Assembly (NCBI GenBank): GCA_022825065.1
Contig: JAJDYR010000045.1
Location: 1-64,000 of the forward strand
DNA from: a bacterium
GTDB taxonomy: Bacteria; UBA8248
Length of the DNA: 64,000 bases
Direction of reading: 5' to 3'
Below, in pieces: positions 7,942-16,815 of the stretch. A program made the translations under genes and the position numbers. Each line of letters begins with the position of its first letter. Positions within the stretch are counted from its first letter, which is position 1. Below the pieces are notes generated by a model. The model was not told the origin of the DNA, did no database searches, and saw only the letters and a program-made list of their open reading frames with translations.

Positions 7942-9189
7942 ATGGTTGATGATGAAGCCAAGGGAAAGACTTCGTCTCCTGAACCAACAATTCCTCCTGA
8001 AGGGGATAAAGAGGAAGGTCATTATAATCAGCCTTGGCCCAAAGAGTCGTTTAATCGAAAAGACATGATAGGCTGGGGGTTAGGTCTACTCGGTATAATA
8101 GTTAGTATCTTGATAGCTCTAGGGTACTTCCCAAAATTCCAGGGAGAAAATCAACAACTTCTTGAAGAAATTAGAAAATCAAACAAAGAAATAAGAGAGT
8201 ACATCAAAAGGATTGGTGCCGAGAGCTTCTCGAATGATCCTGATAAGACAGAAAAGGCTATCGAAAATTTCCGCAAAAACCCTCAAACCGCCCTGTTGGG
8301 TGAGGCGATTAAAGAAGCGTTCAAATTCCAACAACAGGAAAAGTTCAAAGAGGCCATTAATAAATGGTCTGATATCGCAAGTTCCGCCGCGGAAGCTAGC
8401 GATAATAATCTTGCCGCCAGATCTAGGCTTTCCGTTGGTTTTCTACTCGAGAAACAGGGAAAACTCCAAGATGCGATTGCTGCATACAACGAGGTGCTCC
8501 ACCTGAAACCTGACTATGCCACAGCTTACTTCAATCGGGGGAATGCAAAGAATAAGCTAAAGAAATTCTTACCCGCTATCGCGGATTTCAACGAAGCACT
8601 CCGTTTTAAGTCGGACTATGCTGCAGCCTATAACAACCGGGGGACTGCTAAAATCAGCCTAGGCCAACATAAAGCCGCCATTGCAGATTTCAACGAAGCC
8701 ATCCGCCTCAAACCGGACCATGTTGGAGCCTATAACAACCGGGGTCATGCGAAGAGCGACTTAGGACAACACGATGCCGCTATCGCGGACTACAACGAAG
8801 CTATCCGACTGAATCCAAATTTAGGTAAAACCTATAATAACCGGGGGACTGCGAAAAGCAATCTTGGCCGACAAAAAGCCGCCATCAAGGATTACAATGA
8901 GGCTATCCGTCTAAACCCAAATCTGGCCCAACCCTACTACAACCGAGGCAATGCAAAGTTCAAACTGAGTCAATACACAGCCGCCATCATAGATTACGAC
9001 GAGGCGATTCGATTAAACCAACATTATACGAAGGCCTATAACAACCGGGGTCTTGCGAAGGCTAAATTAGGCCGTAAAGTTGAAGCTAGAAAAGATTTCG
9101 AGAAAGCGCGTGATTTAGCGCGGCTGGCTGGTAATGAAAGCCTCGCAGGCCGGGCTGTGCAAGAACTAAAAAAACTCGACGAAGAATAA
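7942..9189 (+). CDS. Membrane-anchored TPR-repeat protein
   Basis: A 415-residue protein with a charged N-terminus, one transmembrane segment near residues 42-62 (IGWGLGLLGIIVSILIALGYF, followed by a basic/coiled linker), then about seven tandem tetratricopeptide repeats from residue 125 on. The repeats share AAIADFNEAIRLKPD / AYNNRGTAKSNLG, and residues 210-380 are highly regular. Such proteins are protein-protein scaffolds; topology suggests a single anchor with the TPR part on one side. Start: ATG after GGAGGTGAAGGAATAG. The gene is visibly richer in A+T than its neighbours (AAA, GAA, AAT codons abundant), a sign of recent acquisition. Partner unknown. Confidence 0.8.
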   Translation: MVDDEAKGKTSSPEPTIPPEGDKEEGHYNQPWPKESFNRKDMIGWGLGLLGIIVSILIALGYFPKFQGENQQLLEEIRKSNKEIREYIKRIGAESFSNDPDKTEKAIENFRKNPQTALLGEAIKEAFKFQQQEKFKEAINKWSDIASSAAEASDNNLAARSRLSVGFLLEKQGKLQDAIAAYNEVLHLKPDYATAYFNRGNAKNKLKKFLPAIADFNEALRFKSDYAAAYNNRGTAKISLGQHKAAIADFNEAIRLKPDHVGAYNNRGHAKSDLGQHDAAIADYNEAIRLNPNLGKTYNNRGTAKSNLGRQKAAIKDYNEAIRLNPNLAQPYYNRGNAKFKLSQYTAAIIDYDEAIRLNQHYTKAYNNRGLAKAKLGRKVEARKDFEKARDLARLAGNESLAGRAVQELKKLDEE

Positions 9190-9244
9190 GCAACATCAAA
9201 AAGCTTCCCCAATCACCCCTCTTCTAGACAATAAGACGAGCTAG

Positions 9245-9421
9245 GCAAGAGCCACTCCCCCCTTGAGGGGGAGTCGAAGAGCTGAGGGCGTAAGCCCGAA
9301 AGCGATTCGGTGGGGGGGATAATTCGGATTGGCGATAAAACGCATTTTACCCCCCACCGATTCAGCCTTCACCTATCGGTTCGGCTTCCTCGACTCCCCC
9401 TAAAGGGGGGAGTGGCTCTTG
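9245..9421. repeat. 177-bp inverted-repeat element flanked by 32-nt arms
   Basis: CAAGAGCCACTCCCCCCTTG... at 9245-9276 is mirrored at 9390-9421 (CTAAAGGGGGGAGTGGCTCT). The interior has further paired segments (GCGATTCGGTGGGGGG versus CCCCCCACCGATTC), so the transcript would fold into one long hairpin. A single copy in this form; the CTCCCCCTTGAGGG motif recurs as fragments near 2130, 27896 and 35820. Confidence 0.7.
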
Positions 9422-9478
9422 GGTGCTCTACAAGGGGGAATGATTTCCCTACTTCTTCGCTTGGAAGCAACCACCGCC

Positions 9479-9616
9479 GTCATTCCGGCGAAAGCCGGAA
9501 TCCATTCTCACGCAGAATGACTATGCTCCGGCTTTTCATCACCCGTCATTGGCGGAAACCAATCAGAAAAAAAATCAAAGACAAAACAAATGGATTCCGG
9601 TTTTCGCCCGAATGAC
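9479..9616. repeat. Second copy of the CATTCCGGCGAAAGCCGG inverted-repeat element
   Basis: The left arm (9479-9505) is exact to the copy at 2201; the right arm (9591-9616) has a few changes (TTTTCGCCCG). The interior is different in sequence and shorter. Confidence 0.8.
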
Positions 9617-9637
9617 GAAGGATAACCACGCACGTCC

Positions 9638-9665
9638 GTAGGGACAGGTCGCGACCTGTCCCTAC
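9638..9665. repeat. 28-bp perfect palindrome (GTAGGGACAGGTCG type)
   Basis: Two exact 14-nt arms meeting at CG. Identical copies at 21736-21763 and 24173-24200. Confidence 0.85.
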
Positions 9666-9810
9666 AAACCCCATACCCCTCCACGACCGGTAACCTTTCC
9701 TCCCTTTGTAGGCTTTGACCCACAATCCCTTTTATCTTTTGACCTCTTGCCTCCGTTCTCCTACACTCCCGCGCGTTTGTTCGTTCATGGCTCATCAGGG
9801 AGTTCAAGAC

Positions 9811-10866
9811 GTGAAAATTGGCATCATCGGTCCGGCCGCATCGGGCAAGACGACGCTGTTCAACGCGCTCACGGGCGGCGTTGCCGCAACGGGGGGATAC
9901 GGCGCGGCGCGGGTGAACATCGGCGCGGCTGCCGTGGCGGACGCCCGGGTGGACGCCCTGAGCGGCGTCTTCAAGCCGAAAAAGGCGACGTATGCGGGCG
10001 TCAACTTCGTGGACGCGGGCGTGGGCGATGCGGGCGCCGCGAAGAGCGCCGAGGCCATCCCGCAGGCGCTGGAGGGCGCGGACGCGCTTCTGGTGGTGGT
10101 GCGCGCCTTCGAGGACGCGGGCGTCCCGCACCCGAAGGAGAGCGTCGACCCCGCGCGCGATCTGGCGGACGTGCGCTTCGACCTGATGCTGCGCGACCTC
10201 GCCGTCGTCGAGCGCCGGATGGAGCGGCTGGAGAAGCTGGTGCGCGTCAAGAAAGACCCGGCCGAGGCGGCGGAGTTGGCACTCCTGGGCCGCATTCGCG
10301 AGGTTCTCGAAGAGGGCCGCCCGGTTCGCTCACTTGATATGAGCGAGGAAGAGGCGCGCTCCGTGAAAGGGTTCGGCTTTCTCTCCGCCAAGCCGCTGCT
10401 CGTCGTGGTGAACATCGGCGAGGATCAGCTGGGGGAGGCGGACGCGTTCGCCAAACTGAACGGCGAGACGCCCGTCGTCCTGGCGGCGCGTCTGGAAGAG
10501 GAACTCGCGCAGTTGCCCGCCGATGAGAGGGCTGCGTTTCTCGCCGATTACGACCTCGAATCCTCCGCGCTCGACAAGGTGGTTCAGGCGTCGTTCGCTC
10601 TTCTCGACCTCCGGTGTTTCTTCACCGTGGGGGAGGACGAGGTGCGTTCCTGGCCGGTCCGTGCGGGCACGGTCGCCCTTCATGCGGCAGGGACGATCCA
10701 CTCCGATCTGGAGCGGGGCTTCATCCGCGCGGAGGTGATCTCGTTCCCCGACTTCATGGCGGCGGGTTCGCTCGCCTCGGCGCGGGACAGGGGAACCTTG
10801 CGGCTGGAAGGCAAGGACTACGTCGTCAAGGACGGCGATATCTTTCACGTGCGGTTTAACGTGTAG
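9811..10866 (+). CDS. YchF/OLA1-type P-loop NTPase (Obg-related), divergent
   Basis: Cytosolic translation-factor NTPase; YchF members bind ribosomes and prefer ATP. The protein has a P-loop GPAASGKTTLFNALTGG at its N-terminus, a central helical coiled region (VVERRMERLEKLVRVKKDP) and a C-terminal TGS-like domain ending DRGTLRLEGKDYVVKDGDIF. The family usually has GLPNVGKS at the P-loop and NKxE-type specificity residues; here these read GPAASGKT and VVNIGED, and the length (351) is slightly short, so this is a diverged member. Start is GTG 9811 with AGGGAG eight bases upstream; an in-frame ATG at 9787 is the alternative. A repeat element follows immediately after the stop. Confidence 0.8.
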   Translation: MKIGIIGPAASGKTTLFNALTGGVAATGGYGAARVNIGAAAVADARVDALSGVFKPKKATYAGVNFVDAGVGDAGAAKSAEAIPQALEGADALLVVVRAFEDAGVPHPKESVDPARDLADVRFDLMLRDLAVVERRMERLEKLVRVKKDPAEAAELALLGRIREVLEEGRPVRSLDMSEEEARSVKGFGFLSAKPLLVVVNIGEDQLGEADAFAKLNGETPVVLAARLEEELAQLPADERAAFLADYDLESSALDKVVQASFALLDLRCFFTVGEDEVRSWPVRAGTVALHAAGTIHSDLERGFIRAEVISFPDFMAAGSLASARDRGTLRLEGKDYVVKDGDIFHVRFNV

Positions 10867-10874
10867 CGTAACTC

Positions 10875-10999
10875 AAAACCAACCCCCCCTACCCCCCCTT
10901 GACAGGGGGGCAAGAAAAAACAAAAGCCCCTGTACCGGCGGTGGGCGTCGCCTTTTTTTACCCCCCTGACAAGGGGGGGTAGGGGGGGGTGCCTTTGTT
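10875..10999. repeat. C-run/G-run inverted-repeat element, subtype B, copy 1
   Basis: It starts ten bases after the YchF-type gene and its right half forms the last 13 codons and the TAA stop of nagZ on the minus strand. Core: CAAGAAAAAACAAAAGCCCC ... CGCCTTTTTTTA. Confidence 0.85.
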
Positions 11000-12100
11000 C
11001 CCTGACTGTCTGGCTCCTTTTAGGGCCGCGACGATCCTCTCCCTCGCCTCCCGGTGCGCAGCACACCCGATAACCTCGAGCATCTCCGCTCGCCAGTTCG
11101 GGCGGCAGTAGCTCTCTTTCAACCTGCGTATCCGGTCAGAAGACGCCTCTTCCTGTTCGGGGGATATATCGCCGCTCCGGATGGCTTCCGCAACCGCATC
11201 GACGGCGCGTTCCTGCGCGTCTTCGGAGTGGCAGATGAGGGCGATGTCGGCCCCGGCGATGACGGCGCGCAGGGCCGCATCCGCCGGGTCTTCTATCGCG
11301 CCCATGTCCAGGTCGTCGGTGACGGCGACGCCCCGGAAGCCGAGATCTCCGCGCAGGATATCTTGAAGAAAAACGGGGGACAGGCTCGCGGGAGTCGTTT
11401 CGTCTATCGCCTCGAAAACCGCGTGGGCGGCCATGACGCAGGCGGGAGGCGCGCGGCGGATGAGATGCCGGAACGGCTTCAGTTCGCGCGCTCTCAGATC
11501 GTCGAGCGTGATGCGCGAGGTCGGCAGCACCTCGTGGGGGTCGGGCGCCATGTCGCCGATGCCGGGGAAGTGCTTGGCGCACGCGGCGACGCCTTCCTCT
11601 TGAAGGCCGGTGGTTATGGACGCGCCCATCAACTCGACGACTTCCGGCGTTTCCCCAAAGGCGCGGTCGCCGATGACGGCGCATTCGGGGTTCGTGAGGA
11701 TGTCGGCGACGGGCGCAAAGTTGATATTCACGCCGATAGCCTCTAATTCACTGCCGGTGACCCTTGCCGCTTCCCGCGCGAGGGTATGGTCGCCCGCGTC
11801 GCCGAAACCCCGCGCCGCCGGGAAGAGCGTGAAGTCATCGGAGAGCCTGCTCACGCGCCCGCCTTCCTGGTCGATTCCCACGAGGAGCGGAGCTTCGAGC
11901 TGGGAGTCGAGGGCGGCTTCTTGCAGGGAGGCGATGAGCGCCCCTGTCTGGCGGGCGGTCTCGATGTTTCTCTTGAAAAGAATGACGCCGCCGATCCTGC
12001 CCGCGCGGACGCGAGCGAGGAGCGAGGCCGGGGCGGCGGTTCCCTCGAAGCCGGCCATGATGCGCCGGCCGGCCCTGGTTTCCGGCGTTTCCTCGTTCAT
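10958..12100 (-). CDS. nagZ: Beta-N-acetylhexosaminidase NagZ (GH3)
   Basis: Glycoside hydrolase family 3 enzyme that removes terminal GlcNAc from muropeptides or related glycosides during cell-wall recycling. The 380-residue protein carries the conserved KHFPGIGDMAPDPHEVLP loop (catalytic His/Asp pair) and TDDLDMGAI with the nucleophile Asp, plus GIDQEGGRVSRL. No signal peptide, fitting a cytosolic enzyme. Last gene of a seven-gene operon, seven bases after the PIG-L deacetylase gene. The final residues (KGTPPYPPLSGG) and the stop codon are encoded by an invading repeat element, so the natural C-terminus was probably replaced just after the last conserved helix. Confidence 0.9.
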   Translation of the reverse strand: MNEETPETRAGRRIMAGFEGTAAPASLLARVRAGRIGGVILFKRNIETARQTGALIASLQEAALDSQLEAPLLVGIDQEGGRVSRLSDDFTLFPAARGFGDAGDHTLAREAARVTGSELEAIGVNINFAPVADILTNPECAVIGDRAFGETPEVVELMGASITTGLQEEGVAACAKHFPGIGDMAPDPHEVLPTSRITLDDLRARELKPFRHLIRRAPPACVMAAHAVFEAIDETTPASLSPVFLQDILRGDLGFRGVAVTDDLDMGAIEDPADAALRAVIAGADIALICHSEDAQERAVDAVAEAIRSGDISPEQEEASSDRIRRLKESYCRPNWRAEMLEVIGCAAHREARERIVAALKGARQSGNKGTPPYPPLSGG

Positions 12101-12107
12101 GCGCGCC

Positions 12108-12800
12108 CTAGCCTTCGCGCATCCGCGTGATGACGAAAGACTCCGCTACCGGAAAGCCCGCCGCGCGGCCTGCGTCTTCGAGCCGCTGGCGGGTGCGCTT
12201 CTCGAACGCTTCGGGGTTTTTGATCTGGCACTTGTGCGCGCACACCGCGCGGACTTTCGTGTCGAATGTCTCGGTGATGTCCACGAAGAAATTCGGCTCC
12301 CGCGTGTTCAGGAACAAGAGGTTCTTCGTGTGATGCGCGCCGATGCCGGCGTAGGTGAGTTCGGGCAGGAAGTGGTGGTCCCGCGCGTAGACCACCGCCT
12401 TGAACGTGGCGTGGCCGATGGCCTGGTGGTCGGGGTGCTGGTAGTAGGTGCGCCACGGGTCGTGGGTGAGGATGGTGTCGGGCTTCAAGTGGCGTATCAG
12501 GAAGGCGATCTGGTTCCTGAACGCGCGCGTGTCCTCGAGTTCCCCGTCGCGGTGGCGCAGGAACAGCGTCTCCCTGACGCCCAGGATGCGAGAGGCTTCG
12601 AGCTGTTCCGCCTCGCGGATCCTGGCGAGGTCGAAGGGGCTGATGTCATCCTTCGTGCCCTTGTCCCCGTTCGTGCAGACGACCGTCCGCACGGCGGCGC
12701 CCTCCCGCGTCCAGCGGGCGATGCTGCCCCCCGCGGACAGTTCCGCGTCGTCGGGGTGGGCGACGACGACGAGTATGTTTCTGAACTCTTCTTGACTCAC
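12108..12800 (-). CDS. PIG-L/LmbE family Zn-dependent N-acetyl deacetylase
   Basis: Deacetylates an N-acetylglucosaminyl group; relatives are MshB, BshB and GlcNAc-PI deacetylase. The 230-residue length fits. The metal motif AHPDDAELSAGG is near the N-terminus and the third ligand lies in QHPDHQAIG. The start is GTG at 12800, with GGAAGG about seven bases upstream. It lies 18 bases after the MshA-like glycosyltransferase gene, the pairing seen in mycothiol- and bacillithiol-type pathways, which makes a GlcNAc-X product of that transferase its likely substrate (inference). Confidence 0.88.
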   Translation of the reverse strand: MSQEEFRNILVVVAHPDDAELSAGGSIARWTREGAAVRTVVCTNGDKGTKDDISPFDLARIREAEQLEASRILGVRETLFLRHRDGELEDTRAFRNQIAFLIRHLKPDTILTHDPWRTYYQHPDHQAIGHATFKAVVYARDHHFLPELTYAGIGAHHTKNLLFLNTREPNFFVDITETFDTKVRAVCAHKCQIKNPEAFEKRTRQRLEDAGRAAGFPVAESFVITRMREG

Positions 12801-12818
12801 TGGCGTTTCCTTCCGTGT

Positions 12819-14123
12819 CTATGAAGCGTGTGGTGATGAGAGCGCAGCCGTATCTCGCAGGCGCGCCCGGATATCGAGTTCCGCCTCCGCGATGCGCCTC
12901 CAGGCGAAAGATTCCGCCCATCGGGTAGCCGCCCGGCAGGGACGCTCACGGGGGTTTTCGAGGGTTTGGATCATCTTCCGCGCGTAGGCGTTTATATCGC
13001 CCTCCGCGATGAGGTGTCCGCTCACGCCCTCGCTTACCGCCTGGGAGATTCCCCCCACGTCGAAAGAGAGCGTCGGCAGTCCGCACGCCGCCGCCTCGAT
13101 TGCCGTCATGCCGAAGCTCTCGTAGCGAGAGGGCAGGGCGAAGAGGTCGGCGGCGGAATAATACAGCGGCAGCGCCTCCTGCGGCTTGGCTCCTGCGAAG
13201 ATCAGATTTTCCGCCACGCCGAGTTTGCCTGCCAAGTCTTCCAGACGCGCGACTTCCGCTCCCTGCGCGGGCGAGGCGAAATCTTCTGCGCCGTAGCTTT
13301 CTCCGGTTCTCGCCGCGCCTTCTCTTATCTCGCCGCCTAAATGCAGAAGACGCACATCCGGCCCCGGCCGCTCCTTGCGCATGTGGGCGAAGGCTTCTAT
13401 CAGGCGGTCGAGACCCTTCACGCGCTCGATGCGGCCCACACTCAGGATATAGGCGGGGTCCGGCTTGAGGCCCAGACGCGCGCGCGCCTCGTTCTTCGGA
13501 TGGGGCCGGAAGGTCTCGAGGTCCACGCCGCAGGGGACGACGTGGACTTGCCGTCCGCCCGATATTTCGCTGATCGCGCGCGCTTCGGCGGGCGATGAGG
13601 CCAGAACCGCATCCGCCGTCTGCGCGAGCCGGGGTTCGCTCGCCAGCCGTATATCCGACTCGCGCCTTGTGTCACGCGGCAGGGCGTCGTTCTTGAGCGC
13701 GGCCAGCGTGTGGAAGCGGAGGGCGAGGGGAACGCCCCACGTCCTGGCCAGAATCTCGCCCGCGAGGCCCGAGAGCCAGTAATGGGCGGATACGCCGTCA
13801 TAATGCGCGCCGTCTTTCTCCGCGAACGCTGCGATGCCCCGCGCGAAGTCGTCGGCCCATTGGACTTGCGCGTCCTTGTCGAGTCTTTCCCTGGGGCCTG
13901 CCTCTATGCGGATGAGGCGCGCCCCGGCCGCGATGGGGACCTCTCTGGCGGACGAAGCCGATTCCAGGCGGGTGAAGACGTCCGCACCGACGCCGAGGCT
14001 CGCGAGCGCTTTCGCCACCTCGCGGGCGTAGACGTTCATCCCGCCCGTGAAGTCGCCCCCCAGGGGAGCTAAAGGGTCGGTGTGCATCGAGAGGATGGCG
14101 AGACGGGTGGCCTCTGCTTTCAT
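12819..14123 (-). CDS. GT4 glycosyltransferase, MshA/sucrose-phosphate-synthase-like
   Basis: Retaining GT-B glycosyltransferase, 434 residues. The N-terminal half has the acceptor-side signature GGDFTGGMNVYAREVAKAL and SAHYWLSGLAG; the C-terminal half has VGRIERVKGLDRLIEAF and the donor-site EX7E motif (ESFGMTAIE). The GGMNVY and HYWLSG motifs are those of MshA, which moves GlcNAc from UDP-GlcNAc to inositol-phosphate, but also of related GT4 enzymes, so donor and acceptor stay open. The start codon overlaps the stop of the preceding acyltransferase gene (ATGA), showing translational coupling. Confidence 0.85.
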   Translation of the reverse strand: MKAEATRLAILSMHTDPLAPLGGDFTGGMNVYAREVAKALASLGVGADVFTRLESASSAREVPIAAGARLIRIEAGPRERLDKDAQVQWADDFARGIAAFAEKDGAHYDGVSAHYWLSGLAGEILARTWGVPLALRFHTLAALKNDALPRDTRRESDIRLASEPRLAQTADAVLASSPAEARAISEISGGRQVHVVPCGVDLETFRPHPKNEARARLGLKPDPAYILSVGRIERVKGLDRLIEAFAHMRKERPGPDVRLLHLGGEIREGAARTGESYGAEDFASPAQGAEVARLEDLAGKLGVAENLIFAGAKPQEALPLYYSAADLFALPSRYESFGMTAIEAAACGLPTLSFDVGGISQAVSEGVSGHLIAEGDINAYARKMIQTLENPRERPCRAATRWAESFAWRRIAEAELDIRARLRDTAALSSPHAS

Positions 14124-15139
14124 CGCGCGCTCCGCTCGATTCGGATGCGCATCACGCGCTCATCCTGTGCGCCGAAGCGGTATTTATAGGCTTCATCGCC
14201 CCGCAAGAGGTCGAACGACGCGCGCCCCGCCTGAATCGCCTCGTCCACGTTGTGGGCGAGCAGCACCAGACCCCCGCTCAACTCGTGCTCCACCGGGTCG
14301 AAGCCCGAGTTGTAGAGATATATCCTGTCCGCGTAATCGAAGGAGAGGTTGGCCGCGACGGGGTGGCCGTCCACGCGCATGATCGACAAATCCAGACAGC
14401 CGAGCCCGAGCATCGCCCTGGTCACGTCACCGAAAAAAGCCCTCCTGTCGGCGTTCCAGAAATCCGCCTTCTCCGGCTGGCTCAGCGCGTGAAGGGTGAT
14501 GAAATCCTCCAGATCACCGGCGAGCGCGTCCGCCGATTCCGTCCGCTCGTATTCCAGCCCCGCCTCCATGTTGGCCTTGCGAATCTTGCGCCTCAGGTCG
14601 CGCTCGTCCCGCGGCGCGAGCATCCCGGTGTATTCATCCCACGAGTCGGGAAGGGCGATGACGGGGCAGACCTCTTCTTCGGATATCGAGGCGGCCCCGC
14701 CCGTCAACTCCTCTATCGCCGCGACCGTGGGGGAGGCTTCGGGAATCCCGCGCAGGGAGAGTTCGCGCCATTCGGGCGCTTCGGGCTCGTCCAGGGCGGC
14801 GAGAACCGCCCGCCAGCAGGCGAGATGCGCGCCGTCCGCGGCGATGATGTCCAAGTAGTCCGAGAGGTCGTCCCCGCCCGTCAGGCGCAGCCGCCCGCCC
14901 TCGCTCAGCACGAAGGGCGCCACGCCCGCGAGCGCGCCGCTCTCGTCTCGCAGGGCGTAGACGCGCAACTCGCCCGCGCCGAAGTTCCGCCACCACGCGG
15001 CGTGCCAGGCGGGGTCGTAGAACGGGTGCGCGTGGGCGGAGCGCGCCATCAGCGCGCGCCATTCGGTCTCCAGACCCGTGAACGCCTCGGGCGCCGTGAA
15101 GGCTTCTATCTGCAATGCGGAGCAAGAACTTTGCGACAT
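14120..15139 (-). CDS. GNAT-like acyltransferase of the CelD/BioF2 (Acetyltransf_6) type
   Basis: A 339-residue double-GNAT protein. Recognisable parts are the N-terminal ALMARSAHAHPFYDPAWHAA segment and the C-terminal half with FFGDVTRAMLGLGCLDLSIM, VAANLSFDYADRIYLYNSGF and the closing FDLLRGDEAYKYRFG, which is typical of this family. Members transfer acyl or aminoacyl groups during polysaccharide or peptidoglycan-precursor modification. It lies between a second GNAT and the glycosyltransferase, with a four-base overlap with the latter, and probably acylates a product of that pathway. No membrane segment. Confidence 0.8.
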   Translation of the reverse strand: MSQSSCSALQIEAFTAPEAFTGLETEWRALMARSAHAHPFYDPAWHAAWWRNFGAGELRVYALRDESGALAGVAPFVLSEGGRLRLTGGDDLSDYLDIIAADGAHLACWRAVLAALDEPEAPEWRELSLRGIPEASPTVAAIEELTGGAASISEEEVCPVIALPDSWDEYTGMLAPRDERDLRRKIRKANMEAGLEYERTESADALAGDLEDFITLHALSQPEKADFWNADRRAFFGDVTRAMLGLGCLDLSIMRVDGHPVAANLSFDYADRIYLYNSGFDPVEHELSGGLVLLAHNVDEAIQAGRASFDLLRGDEAYKYRFGAQDERVMRIRIERSAR

Positions 15140-15189
15140 CGGGATTCCTTCGCATCCATCGCGCCCGCGGGCGCGCGTTGATTCCGCCG

Positions 15190-15783
15190 TTACGCGAACT
15201 CAAGACCTACGAACGTGGCCGTCGGGTGCCCCTCCAGGGGGTCCGAGAGGTTCGAGCGGCTGAAGACGAAAAACCGGTTGTGGTAGAGCGTCTGGAACTG
15301 GATGAAGCCCGCCTTGTCCACGCCGCGCCTCGAGGCTATGTTCTTCGCCTCAACGAAGATGAGCGAGCGCGCGAGGCCCAGCTTCTCCCCGTATTCGAGC
15401 GCGCGCCTGAGCACGGCGGGATAGAGGTTCCGCCCCCGCCAGGGCTCCAGCGTGAAGGCGTCGTAGAGATAGATTTCCCTGGCCTCGGGCTTCACGGCCT
15501 TGTCGATCTCCTCCACGCCCACCACGCCGCGCGCGCCCCAGATGTAGCTGACCGCCTTGCCGTCTTCGAGCGCGACGAAGCACTTCTCGCCCCGCTCGAA
15601 GCGCCGCGCCGTCAGGCTCTCGCCCTGAACGTCGGTGATGAGGTGGCGGTTCTCCGAAGCGGCGTCGAGGATGACGTGCTCCACCTCGATTCTCGCCTCG
15701 CTCGGCGGTATTTCTTCCGTGTGCAGAAAATCATACAGGCAAAGCTCCACCGACGTGAGGAACGTGTTTTTGAGGAAATCCAA
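15190..15783 (-). CDS. GNAT-family N-acetyltransferase
   Basis: A 197-residue protein with a weakly conserved N-terminal half and a C-terminal acetyl-CoA-binding core: TLEPWRGRNLYPAVLRRALE (the pyrophosphate-loop region, with R-G-R-N-L replacing the usual Q/RxxGxG/A) followed by IFVEAKNIASRRGVDKAGF. Fifteen bases follow the kinase gene's stop and 50 bases precede the next acyltransferase. The acceptor is unknown; the operon suggests an amino sugar or amino-acid glycoside. Confidence 0.7.
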   Translation of the reverse strand: MDFLKNTFLTSVELCLYDFLHTEEIPPSEARIEVEHVILDAASENRHLITDVQGESLTARRFERGEKCFVALEDGKAVSYIWGARGVVGVEEIDKAVKPEAREIYLYDAFTLEPWRGRNLYPAVLRRALEYGEKLGLARSLIFVEAKNIASRRGVDKAGFIQFQTLYHNRFFVFSRSNLSDPLEGHPTATFVGLEFA

Positions 15784-15798
15784 AAGGGGATGACTCCT

Positions 15799-16815
15799 TT
15801 ACTTGAGAAGCGCGTCCAGGAAGGGCTCGAGCGAAGCATGAAGAGGCCCCAGGTCCCTCCTTTTTTCGAAATGCTCCTGCACCATCCGGACGGTATGCGG
15901 AATGCTCGCCAGATAGCGCTCCGCCCCTCGGGCCGCCTTCTGATAGGCGAACGTGCCGATGGCCTTCAGGTTTCGCTGTATGGCTGTCCCGCGCAGGGCG
16001 CGTTGGTATTCTTCTTTAGCCGAGAAGAGGCGGTGGCCGCAAGTCTCCCAGTAGCGGTCGATGAGATATTCCCGCGCGCCGGCTCCGAGATCGACGTAGC
16101 TGTCGAAGACGAGAGAGGCCAGATCGTAGGTGGCCGGCCCCATGCGCGCATCCTGAAAATCGATGGCGATCACCGCTTCATCCAGCACCATCAGGTTCCT
16201 GCCGTGGTAGTCGCGGTGGGTGAGGCGGAAGGGAATCCGGCAGATTTCCCCGCACAATGAGCGGAACGCTGCATCGAACGCGCGCTCATCCGTCGCCATC
16301 CCGAGGAGGCTCTCGAACGCGTATTTGCGGGTGTGGTGGAGTTCGTTCGTGAAGAATTCCGCGTCGAAGCGCCGCGTGAGGGCGATTCTCCCGTCTGCGG
16401 GCGTGTTCGGAGCCTCCTGCATGGCGGCCATCATGTCGATGGCCTCGTCGTAACGCGGCCCGGCTTCCTCCCATCCGCCGCGCCGCCAGACGTCTTCGAG
16501 CGAGTCATCGCCGCAGTCCTCCAGGAGGATGACGCCCGCCGCCTCGTCCATCCCGAAAATCTCAGGCACCCTGACGCCGATTTCCCCCAAATGCGCGCAC
16601 ACGTCGATGAAGGGGAGTGTCTCTTTCGTGAAGGGTTCGGGCATGATCATGCCGACCGAGCTTGGCCGCGCGCCGCCAGGGTGGGTGAGGCGGACGTAGT
16701 CGCGCGTCGAGGCGTCGCCGGCAAGCGGCGTGAGCGAGGTGACGTCCGCGCCGAAATGCTCCTGCGCCAGTGTTTTCAGTCGCTCATGCGTCTGCTCCGC
16801 GAGGTTCGCCTTCAT
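15799..16815 (-). CDS. AmgK-like aminoglycoside-phosphotransferase-fold sugar kinase
   Basis: A 338-residue APH-fold kinase. The catalytic loop LTHRDYHGRNLM and metal loop IAIDFQDARMGPATYDLASL, followed by IQRNLKAIGTFAYQKAARG and RYLASIP, are strikingly like AmgK, the anomeric MurNAc/GlcNAc kinase of the Pseudomonas peptidoglycan-recycling shortcut. ATG at 16815 overlaps the stop of the TIM-barrel gene (ATGA); a longer in-frame extension upstream is only antisense of that gene. With NagZ at the operon end this supports amino-sugar salvage. The partner uridylyltransferase MurU is not present in the window. Confidence 0.8.
   Translation of the reverse strand: MKANLAEQTHERLKTLAQEHFGADVTSLTPLAGDASTRDYVRLTHPGGARPSSVGMIMPEPFTKETLPFIDVCAHLGEIGVRVPEIFGMDEAAGVILLEDCGDDSLEDVWRRGGWEEAGPRYDEAIDMMAAMQEAPNTPADGRIALTRRFDAEFFTNELHHTRKYAFESLLGMATDERAFDAAFRSLCGEICRIPFRLTHRDYHGRNLMVLDEAVIAIDFQDARMGPATYDLASLVFDSYVDLGAGAREYLIDRYWETCGHRLFSAKEEYQRALRGTAIQRNLKAIGTFAYQKAARGAERYLASIPHTVRMVQEHFEKRRDLGPLHASLEPFLDALLK

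Noticed and set aside
10875-10999. C-run/G-run elements considered as ordinary rho-independent terminators
   Set aside because: Copies occur also between divergent genes (for example 4489-4640) and lack a consistent T-run after the stem; some may still help terminate transcripts.
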